Shown piece after piece: positions 12,514 to 24,034 of a DNA stretch of 64,000 bases. The notes under the pieces are model-generated. The model did no database searches, was not told the origin of the DNA, and saw only the letters and a list, made by a program, of their open reading frames with translations. The stretch's first letter is position 1. Every line of letters begins with the position of its first letter. Position numbers and translations under genes: made by a program. Origin of the DNA: Paraconiothyrium sp. Pb-2020 (Eukaryota; Ascomycota; Dothideomycetes; Pleosporales; Didymosphaeriaceae); contig JAJUBI010000005.1 of assembly GCA_022419385.1 (NCBI GenBank), positions 4,526,001 to 4,590,000 of the forward strand. Direction: 5' to 3'.

Positions 12514-13524
12514 ATGGAAAAGTTCGGGAAGAAGATCGCGTCGCCAGCATACAAGCCACCGTTCCCACGGACTTCTTCCTTGATTTCTCAGGAGGACCTA
12601 GTCCTCCCTGCGGCGTTCAACGATAAATCTCCCCTAGCTAGGGAACTGCAGCCACTAAGACCCGAGTATGAAAGCGAGGTGCACAGGTTTCTCGGTGCTT
12701 TTTTCGATCTTTCCCGATTCCATGCCATACGCAAGATGCTGTGGCTAATCGCCGTTCATGGAGCTCCACGCTCCTTGTACTACCAAAAGTTCCTGGGCCG
12801 CGAAATTACGATCGCAGAAGAACTGGATCTTCACCTCGTTTGGGCGAAATCGCGAATATTTCTCAAACCGCTTCCGGACTTTCTGCTCAATTACGATTTC
12901 TGGGAGGCCAATATATCCAGCGAACCTGAACTACACCGAGCAGCGTGCGGGCTTCTGTACTCTTATTGTGGCCTCATTCGCTTTGGTCATGATTTACAGG
13001 TGGCACAAGAATCGCGCCTCGTCAATGTGGACTTGGACTACCGAGCTTGGGTAGGATTTGCGCGTACAATACTAGCAAATCTCGACCATAACGACCCTAA
13101 TGTTATGGACTCACGATTCCAATACGGCGAGTTGCGTTTGAATCGGCTCGACACCATCTACCGATATACGCCTCATAAGATGTCCGTGTCCAACATCTTT
13201 AGAGGCTTCCCTCATGCCTTGACCGAAAGCTACGTGCCTTACATGGACCAGTACAACAACGCAGTGTCAGCGTTTGGTGTCATTGTCATTGTTTTGTCGG
13301 CTTTCAATCTATCATTGTCAGCGCACTCTAAAAGTCCAGATCCTGATCTTCAACGAGCAGCATACGGATTCGCGGTCTTCGCCATGATTTTATGCGCCGC
13401 GCTTATTGCGCTGTTCCTTGTGTTACCCTTGATTTCCTTACTTGCGACACTCTATGCCTCCACTCTCACACGAACACGACTTGCCAAAACACAGGAAGAC
13501 GAGGAGCTACCACGCTCAGCTTAG
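12514..13524 (+). CDS. fungal membrane protein, DUF6601-like
   Basis: Single-exon 336-aa protein. The body (residues about 40-240) is soluble-looking, with the segment FNDKSPLARELQPLRPEYE and a Tyr/His-rich stretch LYYQKFLGREI. Two C-terminal hydrophobic helices follow (about 249-272 and 287-318), separated by a short polar loop, so the long N-terminal part should sit on one side of a membrane and a short TRTRLAKTQEDEE tail on the same side. I recall similar proteins grouped as DUF6601 in Pezizomycotina, but this assignment is from memory of the family pattern. Function unknown. A TATA-like element lies about 100 bp upstream. Confidence 0.8.
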   Translation: MEKFGKKIASPAYKPPFPRTSSLISQEDLVLPAAFNDKSPLARELQPLRPEYESEVHRFLGAFFDLSRFHAIRKMLWLIAVHGAPRSLYYQKFLGREITIAEELDLHLVWAKSRIFLKPLPDFLLNYDFWEANISSEPELHRAACGLLYSYCGLIRFGHDLQVAQESRLVNVDLDYRAWVGFARTILANLDHNDPNVMDSRFQYGELRLNRLDTIYRYTPHKMSVSNIFRGFPHALTESYVPYMDQYNNAVSAFGVIVIVLSAFNLSLSAHSKSPDPDLQRAAYGFAVFAMILCAALIALFLVLPLISLLATLYASTLTRTRLAKTQEDEELPRSA

Positions 13525-15181
13525 TAGACGACCTACGGCTTGAAGACTACGTCGCCAATTCACTTTCAGACGAGGATTCCATTCGCAGCTTTCTTGAGGT
13601 GGGGAATCAGGAGGAATATTCAGCAGAATCAGAATGATGATAACCGCCCGGCGCAATCATCTAAGTGTAATACGGCACAGGTAGTATAGTGTCTATATTC
13701 ATGGACAGGGCTGATATCGTAAACATGAGGCAAAGGCCGGTCAAATGAGGAAAGAGGTTGTATTTCATAGCAAGGTCCCTCCATCATCCTTCAAGGTTCA
13801 ATCAATCCGCTCCACGCGTTCTCCGACAGATTCATCTTCATGGGAATTGTGGACCTCTGGGATATCGCCGTGATACACATTGATTACCCGTTCGGGCCTC
13901 CATGGCTGATGCTGACCCGTTCATCCGTTGGCCATACTGATGTAGAGAGTATCTCATAGAGGGATCTTGCGCCGTTGACGGTACGGTGAAGTAAACGCTT
14001 ACTGGGATGTAATGGGTTGAGATAAAGCGCTGATTGGTTGAAGCTCAATGGTGGAGGGTGATTGGCTACGGCATGATAAACCGACGTGATCAGACTCTGA
14101 CATTTGCTTGCATAGCACCTGAGGATTCGATAAGAGCAAATGGCTAAAATCCTACCTGCTGCAGACAAGAGGGGACATGCACACCGGTGTACAAGCGCAG
14201 ATGGCGTAGATGAGGGGGCCTGGTTTGGACCTAGCATCTTTTCTGCGTCTTGGGCAATGATCTGTAACGGCAGCTGGGCGAGGCATCGCTAGAGATGTTG
14301 ATATACGGTAGAACGCAGGGAATACCGTGTCTCTTTGGCGAGTGACTCTGAAGTGGAGTTGAAATAATTCTTCGATCATATGCTAAAGCCATAGCTCAAA
14401 GATGCTGGCACGGCTGATTTGCGCGCTCCTACATAATATAGTTTCGAGATCGACACCGTAGCGGGCCGGAAGTGCGGGGTCTGTCTCAACAATTAGGTCA
14501 GACTCACTCCTACTAAGGTGATCCAGCGAGCGTGGCTACCCGTGGGAGACAATAGGGTGACGGTAATAGCGGCAGAGAGTGAGAGGATGATCTTGTCCTT
14601 CTCGACGAGCGCCTAGTCTCGACGAATGTAGGGCGAACCGCTTGAGCCTCTGGCGAAACGCAAATACCAATGTCGATGTGGATGGAACACGGTTCATCGA
14701 GATTCGTAGCAATATTAGTCCGTTTCCACTAGCTCTGGGGGCTGAAAAACAGTCCGAGGTTCGACCGAAGCATCTAATGCAGCTGCTCAATGGACACGGT
14801 CTTAATCAACACTAGCTTTACTAGAAAAGATCCCTGGCTCCAGTCTCATTAAGAATATATATATATATATATATAATCTTTATTGAATGATATTAAGTTA
14901 CAGCTTAATCATCGAACGAACAGATAGAAGATGGGAACCCTAGAACCGACATTTTGCGAGGTCGTGGTGCTTTAGCCAAATTCACGATGAGTGATCAACG
15001 CGATTAAGTCCGTGGGAACTCGCGAAACCTAAAGAAAAGGGCCCTAAATTCTCTATGCTAAAGACTGTACTATATGGTACGAAACATGGTCAAAAGAATG
15101 TCAATGCCAATAATGGCAAAGTAACTGCCCACACTAACTTCCTGAACTGCACCAGATACTGGACATCCACAAATGCCCTTT
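13525..15181. other. intergenic, (AT)n microsatellite inside
   Basis: 1.66 kb without a supported gene. It includes an (AT)11-type dinucleotide run at about 14854-14875. ATTGG/CCAAT words occur near 14030-14065. Several open frames on the minus strand (13884-14379) show no motif and no codon character. Confidence 0.45.
14854..14875. repeat. (AT)n microsatellite
   Basis: An uninterrupted run of about 11 AT units in an intergenic AT-rich context. It is a simple repeat, likely polymorphic between isolates. Confidence 0.9.
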
Positions 15182-15632
15182 CTAGTTTCCGTCGTTGCGG
15201 CACTGTTAATTCTCATCAGCCGAAATTCCACCATGGAGCATTTCCAAAGAAAACTTACGCAGACGTCGATGACATCGCTACCACACTTGCCGGAGCGAGA
15301 GTCTGTGCGGCACTTGTACCTATTTCACATTGTCAGCATCACCCAAGCTTGACATATTGATTGTTCGTAACTCACTTAAGATGATTGAAAGTGTTCGTGT
15401 AGGAGTTGAAATGGATCGGTGCGGGGGAGCAGCCGAAGATACCCTGCGTGCACGGGTTCTTGGTAGTTGTGAGGCTATCCACGACCTTGCAGCTATCGTC
15501 GTAGACGCTCCACCTGCTGATGCCGTTGCCGAGCTTCTGCTGGTTGCCAATACCGTAGTTGAAGCCTGGGCAGATGGCGAGGGCCGAGCCGGCCAGGGAG
15601 GAGGTAGCAATGAAGACGGTGGTGAACTGCAT
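15182..15632 (-). CDS. small secreted cysteine-rich protein (candidate effector-like)
   Basis: 112-aa precursor in three exons: 15376-15632, 15259-15319 and 15182-15202. The introns have GTGAGT..AATAG and GTAAGT..AACAG borders, and the last exon encodes only CRNDGN. Residues 1-18 form a signal peptide ending SALA. The mature protein starts I-CPGFNYGIGNQQ and has 8 Cys (CPGF, DDSC, NPC, FGC, YKC, GKC and a CC pair), an even number suited to four disulfides. GIFGCSPAPIHFNSY resembles a conserved core I associate with small secreted proteins of plant-associated ascomycetes, though I cannot name the family. A TATA box lies about 130 bp upstream of the start. The role could be in host or microbial interaction, or in the cell wall; this is inference from size, secretion and Cys content. 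Confidence 0.85.
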
Positions 15633-15758
15633 TTTGATAGTGTGATTCGGTTGGTATAGATGAAGGGCAAAGAAGTCTTAGTGGAGGAGTGAAGTTGTGA
15701 TGTAGAAGTTGCTGTGTAATTGCTGGATGATGCTGCTTTCGAGGTGGATTGCTGCGGT

Positions 15759-15766
15759 CTTTTATA
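15759..15766 (-). promoter_or_regulatory. TATA box of the secreted protein gene
   Basis: TATAAAAG on the minus strand, 127-134 bp before the start codon of the secreted cysteine-rich protein. It suits a tightly regulated gene. Confidence 0.55.
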
Positions 15767-16848
15767 CTGCAGAGCCGTCAACATGCTCCCTCAGTCCCTT
15801 GCGTACTATTTTGAAACAGTGCTCTGTGCCTTCACGGTGACGTACAACATCACGTCTTGTGCTCGCACACGGTGTTGTTGATTGGAACTTCTATGAGGCC
15901 TCTCAAGTCGGCCCAGTCTTGCCGAGAGCAGCGAGGTTTGCCTAAGCTGAGGAATGGTATCTGGTGCAACAACTAGGCTGTCTCTGCGGCTATGGCGCGC
16001 ATCGTGTGCCTCTTCTAGACGGGAGGCTGAAGCATGATCAGAATGAACGAGAAACCGCTCTTACTAAGACCTCTCAGAAATCAGGCCAACCGTCAGTGTA
16101 ACGATACTCTGCCATTAGCTGAGCATGAATACCATCATTAATGGAACACAGGCATGGACACTACGTTTCGAGTCTCTGACTAGGGATGGGTTTCGTCACG
16201 TCTCTTTCGAATGCGGCTGTACTAGTTTCCTGCAACATGCATTTACTGACGTAAACAGCTGACCCAGCTGAATGTCCACATGTACATTCTGGCAGTACAA
16301 AGGCTAGGAAGGGATGACTACGAGCTAAATGTGAATTATCACCAATATGCTCAACGATCATTAAAAAATTAACATATCGTATCAAAAACTATATTATGGC
16401 TTCGAAAGAAGAGTAGGTGGGGCCAACGGGGTTGCGGTTGCCTGAACAAGATCGCTTATATAAGCTACATTAGCCCATACGGACCTCTCTCCGTGCTCAC
16501 GCGGGCTTATTACCTAGTCACCGCCACCCACGTAATCTGAGAGCTTCAGAGGTCCTCATGGCGCCTTTCCCGCTAGATTCTCCCTAATAAAGAAGATCTG
16601 CCTAGAAATACGGGATACTTCCGACCGCTTCAGGGTAGCCCGCCTCCTTATTCATACTCGAAACTGATAATCAGCATTCCTAGTTCGTACATCACTGAGC
16701 TACCAGATTTCTTGTATTACCAGCCCTCCTCACCAACACCGTGATTGCTCGTTCAAGATCACTGAAGTGTACGCTAGATGAAGGAAACTGTGAGCCTGGA
16801 TCAGAACTGCAACGTTCGATTGTCCGGCCCCCTCAGAACCGGCGAAAG
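15767..16848. other. intergenic
   Basis: About 1.1 kb. The only standout is a perfect 12-bp palindrome GCTTATATAAGC at 16454-16465, which may serve as a TATA element for the following gene. No gene seen. Confidence 0.4.
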
Positions 16849-17478
16849 ATGGACACATCATTCAAGACAAATATACCAAGTTCCCAGACTCAGAATATAC
16901 TAGAGTTATCGCCTCAAGAAAGTTACCGCGTACATCAAGGTGAGTTACGTGACATTGTCGCCAACGATCACTTCGGCGGCGGCGAAGAGCAAGTGCCCGA
17001 TGGAATTGTCGATCAATGGGTCGCCGGGATGGAGCCTGGAAGCAAAATGCTATTACCCAACGACATCAGGGGCTTCTATGGCGGGAGTCTCAGGGCTAGC
17101 ATCCCCATTGAGGTGGCCCGCGGCTCGTATAAGCACATCATATACGAGACCGATGACAAGGAGAAAGTGGACAAGTACGCTCGAAGGATGCTCATGGCGC
17201 TTTCTGTGCTTGATTTGGACAATCTGGTGGAAACGGAACCAGTACTTGGTGCTGCTGCTTTGTGGCACAAAGCATTGGCGCAGGTCCGCTTGCCCGACTG
17301 CAACAATTCGTTAGGCGTGACATTGCAACAGTACGAGGCGGTGCGTCCCAAGGTAAATCTGACATACTCCAAGATGCCGCAATCCGCCCGCTTGAAGGAG
17401 CGCCTCACGTCCGTGGCACAAGAGCTTGAGAACCACGCTACCTTAGACACACTGAATATGTGGTTTCCAGAATCTTAA
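16849..17478 (+). CDS. hypothetical protein
   Basis: An open frame from ATG 16849 gives 209 aa (MDTSFKTN...). The frame is open upstream to about 16741 but lacks an ATG there. No family recognised. The central part carries a DIRGFYGGSLRASIPIEV segment followed by a charged helix (DDKEKVDKYARRMLMALSVLDLDN) and a C-terminal helix with LKERLTSVAQELENH. A GTGAGT word at 16940 could be a splice donor, so the gene model may need an intron. No signal peptide or membrane helix. It lies between the secreted protein and the NmrA-like gene, facing the latter tail to tail. Confidence 0.5.
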   Translation: MDTSFKTNIPSSQTQNILELSPQESYRVHQGELRDIVANDHFGGGEEQVPDGIVDQWVAGMEPGSKMLLPNDIRGFYGGSLRASIPIEVARGSYKHIIYETDDKEKVDKYARRMLMALSVLDLDNLVETEPVLGAAALWHKALAQVRLPDCNNSLGVTLQQYEAVRPKVNLTYSKMPQSARLKERLTSVAQELENHATLDTLNMWFPES

Positions 17479-17633
17479 GTTGAAACCTCTCAAACTTTCA
17501 ACGCAGGTACTTCACAAACAAATTCATTTATTCATCAATAAAGTCTAAAGGAATGACTTTGTAAGCGGACTTTAAAAACGACGAGCTCCATCTGTTCTTC
17601 AACCAACTTGCTAGACAGGTCTTTTGCTCCCTC

Positions 17634-18739
17634 TTACACGTCACAAGGTTCAACCCTAAACATACTCTCCACAACGGCAACGTTCGTTCCGTATCGCTCA
17701 ATCGTCTCCCTAATCGCCTCCTCCACGCTCACTTCCTTAACGCCCAACAGCTCATTCTCTGTCAACCCTTCCAAACGGTTCCCACAATCCTCCTCATAGA
17801 ACTGATTGCTGATAGTGAACCCGCGCATTGCCTTTCCTACCTCCCCTCTTCCCAACGCAATTTTAGCATTCTTGTTGATCGTTGCAACATCAAGGTGCGT
17901 GACAGAGAACGGCGACTGGAGAACCTTCTCCAGTGTAGCCAGAATAGTATTTTGCGTGAGGGTGCCTGGAGCAAAGGGACAGATAAAGACTCCGCGGTTG
18001 GCGGTGGCGGAGGGGTTGCGTATGACGGCGGCTGCGGCGGCTCCAATGGTGGGAAGGGGTGTCCAATAAAGGGGATTGTTTCCCGAGCCATAGATGCGTG
18101 CCTGTTTCTTCTTGATATCGAACCCGGCGGGGCCTTTCATAAGCCCTGCAATCCTTCTGTCAGTATAATGCCATCATGGTACTGGAACAGTTCCGAGGAA
18201 CGACGTACACATGTCGAAGAACGGTCCGCCGTTCAACGCAGTCCATGTAATTTTCCCCTCCTTCGCGAGCTTCTCAAGGTACTCTCTCACTCTGACCTTG
18301 GCGCCTGCAGCCGATTCCGGCAGCCGCCTGAATTGCTGGCTTCCCACGTTGCCGACGTACTCGTTCGCGAAGAAGAATTTCACCCCAGCGGCGACAGCGG
18401 CGTCAATGATCAGTTTCGAGGGCTCATACTGCGTCGCTCCACCCGTGACACAGTTCACGACTGCATCTTGGCCAGTGAAAGCCTCCGTTAGGGAGTCGAA
18501 GGAGCTATAATCGACAACCTTGCGGGCGATGTTGGCATCGGGACCGGTTGGCGGCGTAGAAGTCGAGGCGGAGCGGGAAACAGCGGTTATCGTGTATGTC
18601 CCCGGCGTTTTGAGGAGTTCGGTGATGAGTGCGGTGCCAACATTTCCACGAGCCTTTCTTGTTAGTCATTATCTTACCCACTTGCCAATACTCTTTTGAA
18701 GCAACGTACTCCCAATATGATGATGTTCTTGAGCTCCAT
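17634..18739 (-). CDS. NmrA-like/isoflavone-reductase-like NAD(P)-binding protein
   Basis: 328 aa in three exons: 18710-18739, 18209-18653, 17634-18145 (introns 56 and 63 nt). The first exon is only ten codons (MELKNIIILG) and splices to ARGNVGTALI, giving the Rossmann dinucleotide motif GxxGxxG (G-A-R-G-N-V-G). VVDYSSFDSLTEAFTGQDAVVNCV and VKFFFANEYVGNVG follow the extended NmrA/phenylcoumaran-reductase pattern. ALNGGPFFDMWLMKGPAGFD spans the last junction, and the C-terminus carries the substrate-domain helices. It probably binds NADPH. It may be an oxidoreductase or a redox-sensing regulator; sequence cannot separate these. It converges on the orphan gene ending at 17478. Confidence 0.9.
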
Positions 18740-19332
18740 CTCTTCAGTTGCTTTCCTTTAAATTCTTTTCCTTTTTGTCGATATGAGATTGTATGTGCAG
18801 ATGCAATATGGGACGGAGAGGCTTCAAGCTTTATAAGTCCGTACGGACGCGAGTTTAGACGATGGGAACTATGGGCGCTTTCGCTGCCTTGTGGATGCCT
18901 AGTTGCCTAACGTTGCCTTAGCCTACGAGGCCGGCATTCGTCCGACCAGGCCCTTGACCACGGGATGTACCCAATCAGTTCCGTAACTATGATTCTGCAC
19001 CCTGCCAGTCTATCAGAGTAACATCATGAAGATCCTTGGTTCATTGCTCCAAGATGTTCGCAGCCACGGCATGGTAGTTTGACGATCTGAATCCATGTCA
19101 AAAAGTGGAGCAATCCCACCCTACCCCTGCTAGCGCACCGAAATCTTGGCAAAACTTTCCATCGTGGGAATTTTGGCGGGACCGAACGTAAACTTCAACA
19201 ACAACAAAACAACAACCTTTCTTCACATTCTGACCTTCGAAATCCTCCTATTCAGTAAAATATACCGCGTTAATAACCCGCATTCTTCAAAACTCCACAT
19301 AAAGAGTCAAGACATTCACACATCCCACCAAA
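18740..19332. other. divergent promoter region between NmrA-like gene and ALB1
   Basis: 593 bp between two divergent start codons. The ALB1 side has A/C-rich sequence (ACAACAACAAAAC near 19200) typical of fungal 5' leaders. No further element is convincing. Confidence 0.4.
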
Positions 19333-20021
19333 ATGGCCAAAACAGCCAAACCCAAAAACCGCCGTACGTCTCTCTGCTTCTCCCTCTCCCCTCTTCCCTT
19401 CTAATCCGCTCCCAGAAATATCCACCCACTCCCGCGCCGCCCGCCGCGCCGCCTCCCCCTCCCTCGACGCCCCCACCGCCGCAAAACCCACCCCCCACAC
19501 CCGCACATCCACCTCCCCACCCCACAACCGCAAAACCGCACGTCCTCGCCGCCCAGCACTCCTCGGGTATCTCGAAGCGCGCTCAAAAATCGAAGCCACT
19601 GAAGCGCGCGCAGAGATTACGGCAACTCAAGGGCGCGGAAAGGGCTGAGGAGAATCTGGATAAGCTGCAGCATAAGGTTGCGAAGAGTGTGGGAGGGAGA
19701 AGAGGGTTAGGGAGAGGGCGAAGGGGTGGGATGATATTAATGAGGCGAAGCTGAAGGCTAAGAAGAAGAAGAATGCGTTTGATGCGTTAGGTGGGGAAGA
19801 GGAGGGTGAGGAGAAGAAGGCGAGAGAGTGGGGTGGTGATGAGGCGATGGATGGGGCGGCGGAGGATGGGGTAACGGGGATGTGGGGGTTGAGGTAGCAG
19901 AGGCTTACAAGCCGTTGGCCGAGAGCGGAGTGTCAGGATCCTTCCCGGTGTCTGAAATTGGAGTGGAGGTTCCAAACAAGCAGGCGTTACCGTTGCAGGA
20001 TGAGTTCGATCCGGATTTGTG
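19333..20021 (+). CDS. ALB1: 60S biogenesis factor Alb1, interrupted by frameshifts
   Basis: Alb1 partners Arx1 on pre-60S ribosomes in nucleus and cytoplasm. Exon 1 (19333-19363) encodes MAKTAKPKNR. A 52-nt intron (19364-19415, GTACGT..CCCAG) leads to ISTHSRAARRAASPSLD, the conserved N-terminus. The conserved downstream part (PHVLAAQHSSGISKRAQKSK, then KRAQRLRQLKGAERAEENLD) is one frame later, so one extra base lies in the C-rich tract about 19480-19525. Near 19688-19692 one base is missing, after which REKRVRERAKGWDDIN continues. This last frame stops at 19897. A third possible shift near 19880 would extend it to DEFDPDL ending at about 20018-20021. Since the gene should be essential-like and conserved, sequence error is likely. 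The C-terminal end is uncertain. Confidence 0.75.
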
Positions 20022-20258
20022 ATTGAGGGTGCTGAGGATGTCATGAGTTACGAAAGCATGGGACGGGATAGACAAAAGCAGGGACTGAGTAGGTTCGCGT
20101 TGTTGACCGCACGAACAGAATATGCTGGTTGTGTATGGTATAATTGATACCCAGTCGTCCAAATTGTAGACGAAAATGCTCCTATATCCACCTTCAAGTG
20201 TCCCAGATGCAATGCTGATCCCCAAACACCCAAAAATGCGTATATACTAGACTGGGCT

Positions 20259-23200
20259 TTATTCTTCCTGAGTACCTGGTGAGCTCTCGGTCCTGGATGC
20301 CGTCTCCGCTTCTTCACACCCAAATCCCATGCCACTCCAACTCTTACCCGCCGTATCCATCACAAGCGTGCGATTCAGTTCCTCGTCGAACCATCTCTCC
20401 CTCCTTTTCGTATCTCTCGAGCCGCCCTCGAGCGCTGTGCGCGCCGCCCTAGTCGTTCGCTGCCGCTTATTGCTGCGGCTACCTCCTTCAGAGAGCAAGC
20501 TGCCTAGACGAATACGTTGGTTCTCGAGCACCAGCTCGCTGGCGACAATGCTGCGCACATAAGGTGCCAGGTCTTCGACAATGATCTGGAAGGTCCGATC
20601 AAAAGAGGATGCTGTGAGGTTATAAGATGTGTTCAGTGCGGGGAGACTGTCGGGCAGGTATGCTAGGACATCCAATGCGTGGGAGAAATCCTGCCGCGAG
20701 AGCTGGGTCTCGCGGGCCTGGCGAACTTTATGTTCGAGAATAACAGATGTGAAGCCACGCTCAGTTGTTGGTATGGACATAGCTTGCTCTGTATCAGATT
20801 CTGGACGTCCACCGTACGCGCGTTGGATTTGGAGATGAGTGTGAGTGAGCATGGTGGTGTCAAACTGGCTGAAGTCGGTGGTATGATCGACCTGCAGGAC
20901 CGGAGCGGCGAGTGTGTAGCTGAGCCGAGCTTTATCGGATAGACGTGGCAAAGATGGATCTGTAGGCTGTTCGAAGAACTGCTGATAAGACGGCATGTCC
21001 GTGCGGCAGAATATGTCGGCAGCGCTGGTTGACTCTATGATGCTCTCAAGGAGCCTGAGCTCATCGAGCTTGCCACGGCTCTGCTCCTCGGGCACGGATC
21101 CAACATCATATTGCCCGCTCCATTCGTTGGGTTTAATATCCCATTCTTCCCATGTCTCCTTAAGCAGTTCTTCTGTGCGATCGAAGCCGATGTGGTCTTG
21201 AGACTTGATAACGTTGTGAGAAAGGCACCCCATCCCCGCCACATATGTTCCTTCGCTAGCTACGCGAAGCGGTCGCCCATTCTGGTCTACGTCTTTGCCC
21301 GGTGGCCATCGTTGATAGATCCATTCCAGCCCTCCTTTCCTGTCTCCCACAGACATTTGACACCAGAGATTAAGCTCGGTGATGCTGGCTCGGAGGTCAC
21401 AGTTCTTCAATCGATAGAGAGTTGAGACAGCGTCACATTCCAAGATGTGGCCTTCGTGGCCTGCCAGCACAACCATATAGTCGGTCGCTAGGGATACAGG
21501 AGGAGGCGAAACCCGCAGTATTGCGGCCAGCGGCAATTCATGCATTGGGATGAGAGCTTCATTTGTGCATGTGATGATGATCGGTCGTTTTGATCCAGAG
21601 GCAAGCCTAGTCACTTGCGCCCAGAACCCTTGGTCTTCATCGTACAGAACGTCAGCTTCCTCCAACAAGATCAATGACTGCTTCTGTGAGTTGCGTTGCG
21701 GTTGTGCAATTGGTAGAGTAGCCTGTCCGGACGATGTCACTTTCCGATTAGGTTCTGTTGCCTTAGGCTTTGTTCTCGACTTCTCCGCAGCTGGTCCTTT
21801 GGATTTGAAGAAAGACATCATAGTGCCTTGTCGCCCGCTATCGAGGTCTTTCCGCAGAGCATCGCTGTGGCGTTCCGTATCCGTGTCTTCTGCTAGTACC
21901 GCTTCTGATTGGATAAATTTCTCGTTCCGCTTGTGGCTGACGAGATGGTTTGCGGTCATATCACCGACCTTGTCTTGAATATCTTTGCCAGACCGCCGGC
22001 TGCCTGAGTGGATCTCGAATATCTCGAATCCTAGATCTTTTGCTACTGCGTGAACCATGGCACTCTTTCCACAACCGTGCGGCCCGCTGATCAGCACGAC
22101 ATTCTTATTTCTAGTCCAACGAGCTCGTCGTAGAGAGGTCGGCGAGAAGATCGAGTTGTGTATGTCAGGCACCGGTGGAGGTAGCTCAATCATCTCCTCT
22201 TCTTCCTCCTCGTCGCTGTCAACGACGAAGTCATCTTGAATAGTCTTCCTCTTTTTCTTGGGAGGCTTTCCAATAGCCTTCTCGCCGGAATGCTTCCCAC
22301 TTACAGCGAGAACTGTAAGATTCTGTAGCCAATCTTTCAGGACTGCAGGCTCTTTCCCTTGTTGCAGAACGTGCGAGGCATACTTCGGGGCATACTTTTG
22401 AGCCCAGGATAGAGGTTCGCATTTGCCTAGGTCAAAAGCTGTGAGATCTTCTTGAATGCCGGCGAAAAGTGCTGCAATCGCTGGGTGTACGCCAGCTGTT
22501 TTGCCATAGAAATTCGACAAAGATGCGACTTTAGCGCGTAATCTCTCTTGTATGTCAATCCCCGTAGTCAGCAAGCGGGTAGGCAGGCGCACATCCTCAG
22601 GTGGTGCGAATTCGGACTGTGTGTCATTGTTTTGCTTGTGAATCGACGATCGAAGCTGTCTAGCCAACCGCGCTATCAAATCTTCATCAGATGGCACCGC
22701 GAGGACTCTACTTTTCAGCTTGCGAGCTTTGAGCGAAGGCCTTTCTAACAGTGGTGCAGGCTCTAACGGCATCTTGATGTCCGACTGGCGAACATGTACT
22801 ATGTCCTTCGCAGGCCATGGTGCTTCAATCAAACCTCCATGTGTTGGAGGGCGGTTGATTCTTTCCCCGAAGGCCGGCGGATTCACGGAACAGTGGAAGC
22901 CCTGGCTTTCAAGCTTCAACTTTCCAGGAGTCACAGTACTCTTCTTCTGAGCTCTTGGAGATGGTACAAGTTGGTTCTCCAAAGCACCTTTACTACTGGC
23001 TACTTCATCGGCTTTGAATGCGGCTTTTCCAAGGAAGAAGGGGTGTGTAGGTTTAGGTGGACCCGAAGGCTTTAGAGGTGCTTTCTTCGGAGTCCCTGGG
23101 CGCGGCACAGGTTTGTCGTCCCTGAGAATGGCCTCAATTCTCTCGCCAATGGCATGTCTGCTCACGTCGTTTTGTCCGTACTTGATAATGGTGACAGTTG

Positions 23201-24034
23201 GCATAGCTTTTAGCTTCGGCTTGCGCCCTCGCCGCTTTCTGGGAGGTGAAACTTCCGTTTCTGCACCTGGAGGACTTGACACAAGCTTTCCGCTCTTGCT
23301 AATCTTCATCTTCTTTTTCGGTGTAGCCCTATTGATCGTGGATGCAGACGCTGAGCCCCGAGCAGCACTGGTGTCATATTCGGTAGCGGTGTCATTTCGT
23401 GGTGTCATAGATCGATCGTCCCCATTCGTCGATGTGTGTGCAATGCCGTCGCTTGGCTGCGGTTTAGAATCGTTCGGCATTGTCTGCGATGCCATGGACA
23501 GTCCTGCTCCTCGCTCCAACTGTTGGTGCCAGCCCAGCAACCCGTTTGTCGGGACCGCAGCCGCAACAGTAGCACCCTGAGCTGGAGGTGGAGAATCTGT
23601 CTTCCTTCGCTTCCGTCGGTCTTGGTTCGGATCTGCGTCTAGGGTAGATTCTTCTGCTATCTTCGCTGCGCCGGTGGGCGCGTTTTCCACTTCAGCCTGA
23701 GCGCCAGCTGGCTGGGCAAACCTCTCCATTAACGATTGGTTGCTTCCTGCAGTGCTCTCTTTCTTCTTGTTCGTGCTCCCAGGCTTCCTTCCACGCTTCT
23801 TCTGTCCCTTGCCCACCTTCTCATGTTGTTCGTAGTCGGGGTCATCTTGGGTATTGTCCGTCGGGGTTTCGATTGCAGGCGGCTGCTGTTCGGGAACGGC
23901 GTGTTCTAAGTGTGTTAGAAGAATCCAAGGACTATTTCAGCTGTATCGTACGCACTGTGGGATTTTGAAAAGAATGGATGTACGTTTTGCTTGTCCTCCA
24001 AATTCATTGCGGTCTGCACCGCAGCGAGGGCCAT
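20259..24034 (-). CDS. ELG1: Elg1/ATAD5-like RFC-type clamp unloader
   Basis: Large subunit of the alternative RFC complex that removes PCNA from replicated DNA in the nucleus. 1241 aa in two exons: 23956-24034 and 20259-23905, with a 50-nt intron (GTGCGT..ACTTAG, branch CTAAC). The N-terminus contains NVHPFFSKSH, typical of Elg1 proteins, followed by a long basic disordered region with repeated KKRGRKP and RKRRGRKPK patches (likely DNA/NLS contacts). The AAA+ core has Walker A GPHGCGKSAMV (about 22066-22088) and Walker B-like LILLEEADVLYDED with an EEAD core, spaced by a charged insert. The C-terminal RFC collar region has ERWFDEELNRTLVMDTAGKS. A second in-frame ATG at 24007 is an alternative start. 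The promoter holds an MluI cell-cycle box. Confidence 0.93.

Noticed and set aside
23014..23580. 188-codon plus-strand frame opposite Elg1
   Set aside because: Antisense to the disordered N-terminal region of Elg1; composition mirrors it.
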